A DNA stretch of 64,000 nt from Parasitella parasitica (Eukaryota > Mucoromycota > Mucoromycetes > Mucorales > Mucoraceae): NCBI GenBank assembly GCA_025201805.1, contig MU619256.1, forward strand, positions 219,895 to 283,894. Reading direction: 5' to 3'. The position numbers were made by a program, and so were the translations under genes. Shown here piece after piece: positions 44,651 to 55,591 of the stretch (positions within the stretch are counted from its first letter, which is position 1; every line of letters begins with the position of its first letter). The notes beneath the pieces were generated by a model. The model was not told the origin of the DNA, made no database searches, and saw only the letters and a list, made by a program, of their open reading frames with translations.

Positions 44651-47600
44651 ATGAATAACGATAACAGCAAAAGTAACTCGCCCTCGACGTCTAATGCTAC
44701 AGCCACCAGTGCAGTTTCTCCAACAGCAGCAGCAGCAGCAGCAAACGACTTGACATTGAATTCATTGACAAAGGAGAAACTGAATATTGTGCTTCAGGTA
44801 AGAGGCGACGGAATCATGTATCCGTAAAACCTACGTATTAAACCACTGTCTTTGAAAGAGAGCAAAGCAACTTCAAGCTGCTGGCGAGCAAGAAGATGGC
44901 AAAAATGAGTTTTCCCAGCTGATGGCCTTACTGCGTTTACTCCAGCAGCAACAGACCCAAGCACTTCAACAACAGATTCAAGCGAAATTACAGCAACAGC
45001 AACAGCAACAAACGACCACCTCAACCCCTCCACCTCCAGCACCTGCTGCGCCTGCAAGCAATGTCCCCAATACAGCATCTCGTCAATTAACAGCTGCAGA
45101 GCTTCAGCAACAACAGCAATTGCAAATTCAACTATTACAGCAACACTTATTACAGCAGCAAATGGCCAACAGTAGCAACGGCACACCCTCGCCATCTGCT
45201 TCGAACCCGACTACTCCAACTGGAGGAGGAGCAAATGCCAACAACAATTTACAGTATCAAATGCTTGCCTACAGCTTGCTATCACAAAACTTGACACCTA
45301 ATCAGTCTAGCATTGCTAACACACCTTCCACAGCTGCAGTTTCACCAGCAACCACAGCTACTCCTGTCAGTATTCAACCGCAACCACCACAAGCCCAGAC
45401 ACAAGTGTCTGCTGAAGTCACCACCACCACTGCTGCTGCTGCTGCTGCCCCCTTACAACAACAACAACAAGCAAACAAAGTTGAAGAAATTCCTAAAACA
45501 ATGGCAGAACGACTAGTAGAAGCAATCTTTTTACAAGCCAACGAACTCAATGCACTTCGACACAAAGCCAGCAACGCAGCTGGTGTGCCCGTCTTCCCTC
45601 CGCCTGTAGTTGCGACTAAAGGCGATAGCGACATCCTGACTGCCTTTGATCTATTATCGGGACAACAGCGTTCGCATGCACACGCATCCAGACAGCAGCG
45701 ATTACTATTGCCGGACGCTGCGCCTCAAGGCATCAGTCCGTATATTATCTTGCAGGAGAGAGAGAAACGCATCGAACAGCGTGCAGAGCAGAAACTGATC
45801 GAGCTGGAGGCCATAATAGATGTAGACAATGACCCACGCCGACAGCCTTTGGGCTACTTGCTGCGTGAATACTACGAAGACACAGTCCGCACAGCCTCCC
45901 CTGAGCGTCTGCTGTCCATTGTTGAGCTGAAAGCGTTGCAGCTGCGAGACAAGCAAGCAAAACTTCGCCAGGAGATTGTAAAAAACATGGAAGAGGCCAA
46001 TCGCCTTGCCAGCTCTGTGGATCGCACCGCCTATCGCAAGATCATGAAGCAGACACTGCGCGAAGCGAAACTGACCGAGAAACTGGAAAGACAACAGCGC
46101 ATTGACCGAGAAAAGAAGGAGAAGCAGAGACATTTGGACTACCTGCAGAGTGTTTGTAACCAAGGCCGTGATTTGATTGCATGGCACAAGTCTCATCAGG
46201 CCAAGATGGGCAAGCTGGGCAAGGCCATCCTGCAATTCCACGCCCACATTGACAAAGAAGAGCAGCGAAAATCAGACAAGCGGTCCAAGGATCGTATCAG
46301 AGCTTTGAGGAACGATGATGAGGAGGCCTATATGAAGCTAATCGACGAGGCCAAGGATACGCGACTGACCTTGCTGCTGAAGCAAACAGGCACTTATTTA
46401 GAATCCCTGACAAAAGCCGTCGTCGACCAGCAAACCGAAAACATGAATTTCGAGCCTGATGAAAATGACGGGGAGGTAGATGAGGAGATGATTCTAACAG
46501 ACAGCAATGGCAAGAAGGTGGATTACTATAGAATGGCACACCGCATCCAAGAGAATGTGTCTCAACCTACTATTTTGACAGGTGGTACGCTTAAAGAGTA
46601 TCAGGTAACACATATTACACATGTATATATATATGTATATATATATGCGTTTGGCCACTTTTTGCAAATACTGACCTTCGAACGTAGATCCAAGGCTTAA
46701 AGTGGATGGTATCGTTATATAACAACAGATTGAACGGCATTTTGGCAGATGAAATGGGATTGGGCAAAACTATCCAAACCATCAGTCTTGTCACCTATTT
46801 GATCGAGAAGAAGCAACAAAACGGGCCATACTTGATCATTGTCCCTCTATCGACACTTACCAACTGGTCGCTTGAATTCGAGAAATGGGCCCCTTCAGTT
46901 TCAATGATCTGCTACAAGGGAACGCCCGATGTTCGTAAAGATATCCAAAAGAAGCAGATCAGACATCGAGATTTCCAAGTGCTGCTGACGACATTTGATT
47001 ACATTATCAAGGACAGACCCGTCCTGTCTAAAATCAAATGGCAATACATGATTATCGATGAGGGCCATCGTATGAAGAATACGCAATCCAAACTGAATCA
47101 GGTGCTTCGACAGTACTACTATGCTCGATATCGACTCATCCTGACCGGCACTCCTTTACAGGTACAGCAAGAACCGCTTATAACCAAATGCGCAATACTA
47201 AAAATAGCACTTGATATATAGAATAACTTGCCCGAGCTGTGGGCTTTGCTGAACTTTGTGCTTCCCAAGATCTTTAACTCTGTTAAATCATTTGAAGAAT
47301 GGTTCAACACGCCCTTCAACACCCAAGGCGTCCAGGACAGAGTGGAACTGAATGAAGAAGAGCAGCTGCTGATCATCAAGCGTCTCCACAAAGTTTTGAG
47401 GCCCTTTTTGCTGAGACGTTTAAAGAAGGATGTCGAATCAGAACTGCCGGACAAAGTGGAGACCGTGATCAAATGTAAATTATCTGCCCTGCAAGCAAGG
47501 TTATACTCTCAAATGAAGAAATATGGTGTGCTGTTTGGTGGAAATTCGCATAATGGGTAACTGCATAATAATAGTAAAGGAGTAATATAATTTTAACAAT

Positions 47601-48850
47601 GCTTCTAATTTACAGAAAAACGAGTATCAAGGGCTTAAATAACGCAATCATGCAATTGAGAAAGATCTGTAACCATCCCTTTGTGTTTGAGGAGGTGGAA
47701 AGTGTCATCAATCCTTACAAGGTCAGTAACGAGCTACTGTATCGAGTGTCTGGTAAGTTCGACCTGCTGGATCGCATTTTGCCCAAATTACGAGCTACAG
47801 GACATCGTGTAAGTAGTAGTAGTAGTAGCTGCTATGCTGTTATGCTGTTGTCGAAAATGCACAGAATCACTCACTCGCCAATAGGTTCTCATCTTTTTTC
47901 AAATGACTCAAATCATGGATATTATGGAGGATTTCTGCCTGTATCGAGGTTATCGTCATTTACGACTTGACGGTTCGACAAAATCTGATGATCGCTCCAA
48001 CTTGTTGCAAGTATTCAACGCCCCTGACTCGCCTTACTTTATGTTTCTGCTTAGCACTAGAGCTGGCGGCCTAGGTCTCAACTTGCAAACAGCGGATACT
48101 GTCATCATCTTTGACTCAGATTGGTACAGATGTAGACTGAGAGAAAGAGAGTGTGTGTAGCTGCTGACAATCATTTAATGCAGGAACCCTCATCAGGATC
48201 TTCAAGCTCAGGATCGTGCACATCGTATTGGGCAGACCAAGGAGGTTCGCATTTTCCGATTAATTACAGAAGATTCCGTAGAAGAAAACATCTTGGCTCG
48301 TGCTCAGTACAAGCTGGACATTGACGGTAAAGTGATCCAGGCGGGCAAGTTTGACCATCGCAGCACAGAAGAAGACCGCGAGGCGTTTTTGAGATCTTTG
48401 CTGGAGGACAAGGGAAGCGCATCAGAGGAGGCGACTGAAGTCGAAGAAGAGAGTGATGAGCTAGACGATGAGGAACTCAACACTATTTTAAAACGTTCTG
48501 ACCAGGAATATGCTATATTCACAAAAATGGATTTGGAAAGACAACGAGCCGACGCAGAAGCATGGCGTCGCAAATACGGCGACAATGGCAAGAAGCCAGA
48601 ACGGTTGATTCAGGATTGGGAGCTGCCCGACATGTACCGCTATGACCAAATGGCCGAGTACAACAAGAAGCAAGAAACGTTGGTTATGGGGAGAGGTCAG
48701 CGCCCAAGAGACAGCGTAAGGTATGACGATGGCATGACTGAAAAGCAATGGCTGCGACAATTTGAGAACGACGGCAGTAGTGAGGCTCCTTCTCCGTCCT
48801 TGGACTCAGATGATAGGGCTTCCAAGCGCACTAAATTTAACAATCTCTAA
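44651..48850 (+). CDS. SNF2/STH1-type SWI/SNF (RSC) ATPase lacking a bromodomain
   Basis: Seven exons, 44651-44797, 44859-46604, 46688-47161, 47222-47556, 47616-47808, 47885-48123 and 48184-48850, give 1266 aa, all in phase. The N-terminal 200 residues are Gln/Ala/Thr-rich. HSA-type helical, Lys/Glu/Arg-rich sequence covers about 340-575. DEMGLGKT (Walker A) lies near residue 650 and DEGHRMKN near 753. The C-terminal helicase lobe includes [16 protein letters not shown] and [13 protein letters not shown] SnAC domain follows ([40 protein letters not shown]). The protein ends about 40 residues later (SKRTKFNNL) with no bromodomain. Sth1, Snf2 and BRG1 all have one. The remodeller slides or ejects nucleosomes with ATP. 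Confidence 0.93.
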
Positions 48851-49715
48851 GACTATTAATAAAACACTGCTCTAAATATATAACGATAAATGGCTTTTTT
48901 TTCTGATGAAACCAGAAATGCCATGGCCCTCTTGACATGAAGCAGCTTCCATGCAAGCAGCTCAAGTAATGCAAAGCCTTGCGACAAACAAGAGAAGAAG
49001 AAGCCCAAATGGTCGTCGACAAACAAATAAACAAAAAAAACAAAAAAAACAAAAAAAAGCCGACTTAAAGCCTACCACATATGCAGCACAATTAGAAAGA
49101 AACATGATGTTCATCCCACCCAAAGCAATATCCCAAAATACGGGATTTTGTGTATAAATATCCACATTCCTATGGAAAAAGGACTAAAATAAATAGGACG
49201 GGCTGAACATTCTTGAATAAATAACGTGTGCAATACAACTGGATCTTAGTGGTCGAAATCACGATAAACACTCTATCACTCGCTGTATGTGTCAAACAGC
49301 ATGCAGTGGTAAACAACTGGCACTTGACTTGGTTTGTGTGGAACGTACACCGTTATTTTAGCTATAGAGTAATGCTCGCACGTGTGTATGATGCTTCTAA
49401 CAAGTGAAAAACGCAACTTGCCTTGTAGCACAAAGAAACTCTATATGGACATCTTGTGAACAACTAAGAAGCATCCAATCAGACTTGTTTTAAAAGTTCA
49501 TGATGTAGGTTGATTGGCCTCGTTTCCCTTAATTTATAAAAAGCAAATGGTCCCCCCCCTTAAACAAGCCATTTAGACAAATCCATCAAGAGATAGTAGA
49601 GTAAATGGCTGTATATATAATCCTCCTTTTTTTCCGCTTTCCTCTCTTTCTTTCTTTCTTCTCAACTCTTTCTTAAGCCTGTTACTGTTTCATGTTGATT
49701 TAGAGACACTCAATC
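48851..49715. other. Intergenic spacer
   Basis: No bromodomain-like or other supported coding sequence. An A-rich (ACAAAAAA)n stretch lies near 49029-49057. Pyrimidine-rich leader sequence for the next gene occupies 49620-49690. Confidence 0.5.
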
Positions 49716-49940
49716 ATGCAAGACATTTTCGACACTCCTCCACCTTACCAAGCACAGGATGACAGCATCTACATGTCCGACATGGATCTGAACGCATGGC
49801 CCTCCAGCTACTATGGCCGAACCCGCAGGATCGACCTGGCCAAATTCTATCATGACATTTTAAAAGCAAGCGGCCCTGGAGATGTTGCTGCATCAGATCA
49901 AGAACAAGCAGAGGATCTTGCATGCATCAATCGCATCAGC

Positions 49941-49974
<34 letters not shown>

Positions 49975-50612
49975 GCAGCGAAGCATCCGATGGAGAAGAC
50001 AGTAGCCATATATTACAGCAATTCAGCCAGTGGGATCGCATTGGCGGTGAACTGACTAGACAAAAGAAGCAAGTTCGATTTTCAGAGGAGCCCCCAATGG
50101 TTTATGAATACGAGCCCGAGTATCCCTTGCCTTTGACTAATAGGGATCATTCACTATTCGATGACGGCTGGCCTGGACGGACCAAGACTGCCATGAAATC
50201 ATCAGGATTCATCGACTTCAAGTCCAAAATTGAGGCCAAATTGGGCGCAATCAACGATCCTGCACTCATATCTCAACTCGATTCGAGCAATGCTGATGTC
50301 GACGAAAGCTCGCTGCTGTACAATCGTCAGGACTCGCCTTTATACCGTGGATATTACCGAAACCGCAAAAGCCCTCTTGTAAAGAAACTTAATCTCCGGC
50401 CTATTCCTAATGAGCCAAGCTTGATATTTGACACATCGCCCTCGCCTTCTAATTCATATACAGACTCGCCACTGACACCAAAGGACAACCACCATTTACC
50501 CATCCTTTCAATAGGCGAGTCGATCTCCACTACATCGTCGTCGTCCAATTCGAGTACCACCACAAACATTTGGCTCAAAACTTTGTCGAGAATTAGAAAT
50601 AGTTCCAAATAA
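49716..50612 (+). CDS. Ser-rich protein with a PP1-docking-like motif, 298 aa
   Basis: An intronless ORF starting MQDIFDTPPPYQAQDDSIYM. A DLAKFYHDILKAS segment near residue 40 looks helical. A run of 14 or more Ser (AGC repeats, 49938-49979) follows. Then comes KKQVRFSEEPPMVYEYEPEY. K-x-V-x-F is the RVxF-type docking motif for protein phosphatase 1 (here K-Q-V-R-F), and fungal PP1 partners often carry 'VRFSE'. The C-terminal half has basic stretches (YYRNRKSPLVKKLNLRP) and several S/T-P sites (SPSPSNS, TDSPLTPKD), suited to cell-cycle or MAP kinases. No enzyme domain is seen. The role is inferred as regulatory. Confidence 0.75.
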
Positions 50613-50926
50613 TGGCAAAAAAAAAACTGTACATAGTATCCTATCGTTATCTCTCTCTCTCTCTCTCTCTCTCCCTCCCCCCCCCATATCCATAATCACA
50701 GACTTTTCATACAACAATAAAGAAATACATAAAGAAAGATATAAAAAGCATAAGCGTAATTAAGCCAATCATCGTCTTTTCTGTTAATTCAAATAAGGCT
50801 GTTGTTGTGTTGCTGTCCAAATGAGGAAAGCACATTTTTTGCAAGTATATTAAACTTGGGATGCAGTGTTGTCCAAGTATCATTTTCTTCTTCTTTTTCA
50901 TTCTTGTACCATTTCAATCACATACC
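50613..50926. other. Spacer with (TC)n and poly-C
   Basis: Contains about ten TC units at 50652-50672 followed by CCCTCCCCCCCCC. The last 50 bases are a TTC-rich leader. Confidence 0.5.
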
Positions 50927-53881
50927 ATGTCAGCCATGGATCCTCAGTTTTTTCCTACACAACCAACATCATCGTCATCATCATCTGCTGCTGCTGCTGC
51001 TGCTGCTGCTGCCACAATGAGCAACGATAGCCCTCCTTCAACACCAGGCCCCTCTCAACTTAATCTTCAGCAACAGACACAGGCGCAGAATCGACTGTTG
51101 AATAGAGTGTCGACGTTGTTTGGCGGTGGTAAAAAGAAGGCTGCAGACAACGGCGCTTCCTCGTCGTCTACTGCTCCTGCGATACCAGAAAATGATGGCG
51201 ATGATGCTAGCCTGGCTCCATCTCAAGCAGACTCTGTATTCGGCGATGAGAGAAACGACTCTTGCGTCGATTCAATGTACTCTTCCATCCGCTCACGCCG
51301 ATCAAACTACCCACCTGTGCCAAACCCAAACACACCTCCTCCGCTAAGAACTGTACAGTTAGACAGCCCAATTGTGCATTTACCCACACCGCCACCCAAA
51401 GATCCCCCAAAAAAGACAGCCATCAGACCGACGAGCGCCTCTTCCTCGACGTCGACCTCCTCAATACCACACACGCCATCCCCCGCAGTAGAACAAAGAA
51501 ATGAAACGCCATCAGATCCCTCTTTGCAAAAGATCCAGGACGTCGAAAAGCAATTTGAGCTGTTATTGGCAAGTATTTTTATCTGCTCAAGTACACAATG
51601 AAATCCGTATGTTAATTAATTAAACAGAAAGAATACGCTCCTTCAGCCGACCACATCAGCAGCGTAAACAGCCTGACTATAGAGCAAAAGGAGATGCTCC
51701 TTCGCTCCTCAAAGTCGCTAGCGTTGCTCAACAAGAACTCGACTTTTTCAAACGTCTTTTCGCTCAAGACTACGTTTGGTATCAAAAACAAAAAGAGCAG
51801 AGGCAACAGTGTGGACCAGCAGCAGTTCTTCAACACTGTCGCCAACAGCCGCTCTTTTGCCAGCGAGGTGGAGTTGGTCAACGGCAATGCTGCCTCTGCA
51901 AAGTCTGGAAGCAGCAAGACGAACGACACAACCAAAGCAAATACAGCGCCTGGACGGTATATTCGCACCAGAGTCGCCCTGCCCCGTCTTGGAAGCAGCA
52001 ACTCCATCAAGTCGCATGGCAAAAATACATCCAGAAGCAAATGGAAGTCTACGCCAGAGTATTTCGTCCACATGTTGCAAGAAACGCCAGCGAGAGAGTT
52101 GGAGGACTCTGAAGTGCTTGACCTGCGTGTCTTTTTACGCAGTGTCGTTGTCAGGTGAGTCGTTGTGAGAGTGTTGCTACATAACCCTCGCATCATGTGT
52201 TAATGCTCCATGTTTGTTTAGTTGGACGAGCGAGTTTCTGGACAAAGGCGGCTACCAAGCAATCGCAGACCTTTTCAGACAGATGAAAGAAAAACCTAAA
52301 CGATCGCCAAAGGACGACAGATATTCACAAGACCAGAAGGATAATAGGATTTTGGAGCATCTTGGTAAATGTCTCAAGACAATCATGACGCATCAGGTAA
52401 AAAAAAAAAAATAAGGCCTATTGTTGTTTATTGGCTGGTGTATTCTAATACGTTTTTTTTCTAATGCCCAGTCCAAAGGCACTCAGATTGTGCTGACTGA
52501 CCCAAGCGCCCTCTGCCATATTCGAGACATTTTGTTTGGCCCTGCCAGCAAGAAGCAAAAGCAAGTGTCGGGGCTGGAGATCAGCACAAAAAGCCTGCTG
52601 CTAAACTTGATGTGTACGTTGGCTACTATTCAAACTACTCGCACCTGTGAGACAGAGTATGTCCATGGCTACGATGTGCTCCGCCGCTTGTTGCTGGATC
52701 GTCCCAGCGACACTGCCTCCAGCGACGAGGACGACAAAAAGAGCCAGCCCAAACACATCTCGCCATTCCCCACCACTCTCAAGACGGATCCTCAGGAAAT
52801 CCTGCAAATGATCATGGAAAACGACCCGAATGGATCAACTATTGGCAGAGAGTACGAATGGAACAGAGACGAGCTCAAACCTCGCTACACTTCGTGGATG
52901 AGGGAGCTCGAATGCACGGTAGAGAAACACATTGAAAAAATCACGTTTTTGGCCAACGTATTCGGCTACCCCTTCCAAAGCGCCTACCGTCAAATCCACG
53001 CAAGACAGACTGGTGGTGCTGACCCTTCTCGTAGTGGCTCCGGGGAGTCTGGTGCTGTCATGACAGAAGAAGGCGTCGTCGATTACATCATTACCCACTT
53101 GCGTCTTATTCGCACCATAGTTACCACTCAGCCTACCAGTTACACGGGCAACTATGACGAACGTGAGCAAGAAAAAATGCGACTGGAACTGATGCTCTCA
53201 GGCTTTGACAAAATCTCCAAGGTTTGTTTGCATGTGGCACGGCATTTCTGTGTGTATCCAACTGACATGTTTTGTTTATTTTTTCCTTTTTACTAGGTCT
53301 TGATCCAGTGTCCTCATCCTCTAGTGCACTCGTCCTACATCAACTATCTGAAGCCTCTCTTGAACCCATGCGCCGATCTATCCGCTCCTAGTGGATCCAC
53401 TGCTAATCCAGATGATTTACTTCCTCCGCCTCTACCTGCGCGCAACCAGCAGCCTGCTGCCATCGCTTCTGATGCTGCCATCACCGCCGACAGCAACGAG
53501 GACGATGAAAATGATTACGAGATTTTGGTTTATGCAGACAACGACTTGAACGAGCCTCTTCAGCATCATCTTTCTCCAAGACGCCAACAGCAGCTGCACG
53601 AACAAGCAGAGGAGGGACCCGCAGTCGTAACCCAGTGGGGATTTGCGTCAGATCCTGATTATGACCAAGTATTTTACGATGATGACGAGTATCTCGATGA
53701 CCATTTCAACACGGATGACGAGTATGAGGATGGCGATCAGTCCAACATTTCTGGGAGTCGTCTCGAATGCGCTTCTCACAGCGAAGAAAACGATTCTATT
53801 TACAGTGCTCATGACAGACAGCACTTTACCACTTCATCCACAAAGATCGTTGACCTCGGCGCAACCTCCCAGCACTCGTAA
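50927..53881 (+). CDS. Formin-type GBD/FH3-domain protein lacking FH1 and FH2
   Basis: Exons 50927-51568, 51628-52154, 52222-52396, 52472-53221 and 53297-53881 join in phase to 892 aa. Intron 1 has a GC donor (GCAAGT at 51569). The ATG at 50927 is chosen; one at 50861 would add an odd Phe-rich start. The first 200 residues are Ser/Ala/Pro-rich. The GBD/FH3-like armadillo region begins at about 340 with TPEYFVHMLQETPARELEDS and DLRVFLRSVVVSWTSEFLDK, then GGYQAIADLF, ILEHLGKCLKTIMTHQSKGT, and STKSLLLNLMCTLATIQTT, and runs to about 700. The C-terminus is acidic (DDDEYLDDHF) with no poly-Pro FH1, FH2 or DAD. GBD/FH3 modules bind Rho GTPases, so a Rho effector or adaptor without actin nucleation is inferred. 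Confidence 0.8.
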
Positions 53882-55591
53882 AAAGAAAAAAGAAAAAAAA
53901 AAGACTAGTGTCATATATACCTTTCCCTTTCTGTCTATTACCCATTCTTTATGTCTCTATCTATCTTGTATAGTTTTACATACATTTCTTATATATCATC
54001 CCTTTTTCTTTTTTTTTTATCAAATAAATCATTTACATATCAGAGACATCATATCATAAACTATCCAGAGAAACCAAAAGAGAGGGAGGGGGTAAGGTAT
54101 TAATGTCTGATGGCGAACCAGTAGAGTGCGCTGTATCTATCATGCTTTCTTTTCAAACAAGAGGTATTTTGAGCCAAAGAAAGCTTAAGCGGTGTTGCAT
54201 TGCATGTGTGCATGACCTGCTATCGATACATGTCATTATAACAAATCGGCATGAAAACAATCCTTGTATTTAGTATATAGTATTCAAGGAGGCTGTGCAT
54301 TCAGACATTTTGCATTTTGCATTTTGCATTTTTAAATTTACAGGTGCACGTGACAAGTTTTGAAGCCAATCAATCTTTGGTCAAGCAGACAATGGTCGAG
54401 GGATGATTGGGTTGTGTGCCATGTATTGACATGCGGAGGGCTCTCGAAAAGCTAAATATAGGCAAGCAATTCATTGTCAATTAGTCTGATTCAAGCAATA
54501 TAATATCTTGCATTTGATCACTTGTTTTTGAGTTGTTGCATCATCGTCATCATCACCTGCAACTGTAGTAGAAGCACATAGTAGAGGCCGCAGAAACAAG
54601 AGATTAATGAAACGACAAAAAATGATTTTCTTTCAAGGCCAAGGTTAGTCGGTTGACTGTTCTCGCTTTCAATGGAAGGAAATATGGGCAACTGAAGAAG
54701 ATGCATAATAATGACAATTTAAAAACTAAAGGCAGTTTCGATAAGTGCATCTTGATTATATTTAAGTATGTGTTTCAATCGCATTGGAAGCTGTGTGGTA
54801 GTATTGTTAATATAGACTAAAACAGAAATTTACCCCGTATGCATTTTACGGCTTTCTTCAACTATTGTCAATGGCTAGTGCTTTTCAAATAGCTTTTCGA
54901 AACATCCTCGTATTGAATTCTCTTTATGAGGCAGAATTTATCCTGCCACCTTGATTGATAGATTAGGTTTTTTTTTTTTTTTTTTTGGCATCATTAGATA
55001 AGCACTGGAATCGATTAAACAAGATTCATGTAAAGCGGATACTCTATCAACAGTACGTTTTTTTTAGTACTTCCATGATGACAAATGGCAGCAGCAGTAA
55101 TATAGATCATCTATTTTTTTTGATTGCCCACTATGGTTGTTGTTGTATTTTCATGTTCACATGACCCTCCATGAATATTTTGTTTGAAAGACGTGGACGG
55201 ACATCATCATCAAGTAAGCATTCGAACTGGTACCTTTGAATAAGCTTAGACAGGTAGCCTTGCACCGAAGTTTCTGTGTAGACTGTAAATCAAGGTCTTC
55301 AAGGCCATCAATAGCAAATAATATAACAGTTATACAGGAGGTTAATTCAGTCAACATGCATTATATAAGAATGATTCCATCAAGTAAGTAGTCAGTCGTC
55401 AGGGAAAAAAATGCCAATTATGAAAATCAAGAAGGGGGTTTTTTTTTATATTTTATAGATATAGTATAAATGTACGGGATGTAGGTGTGTATATAATATA
55501 AGTAGTGTTTGCAAAGAGCAGACACTGTTGATATCATCTGGTTCAGATCCATAGTGGGGATATGCTCTTTGACATGTTCTTTTTTTTTTTT
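53882..55591. other. Gene-poor spacer
   Basis: About 1.7 kb. Contains a 7-bp tandem (TTTTGCA)n near 54307-54334 and a T run near 54969-54985. No supported gene on either strand. Confidence 0.5.

Noticed and set aside
45705-46247. Minus-strand ORF of 180 aa
   Set aside because: Antisense to the HSA region of the SNF2-type gene; no domain and no independent support.
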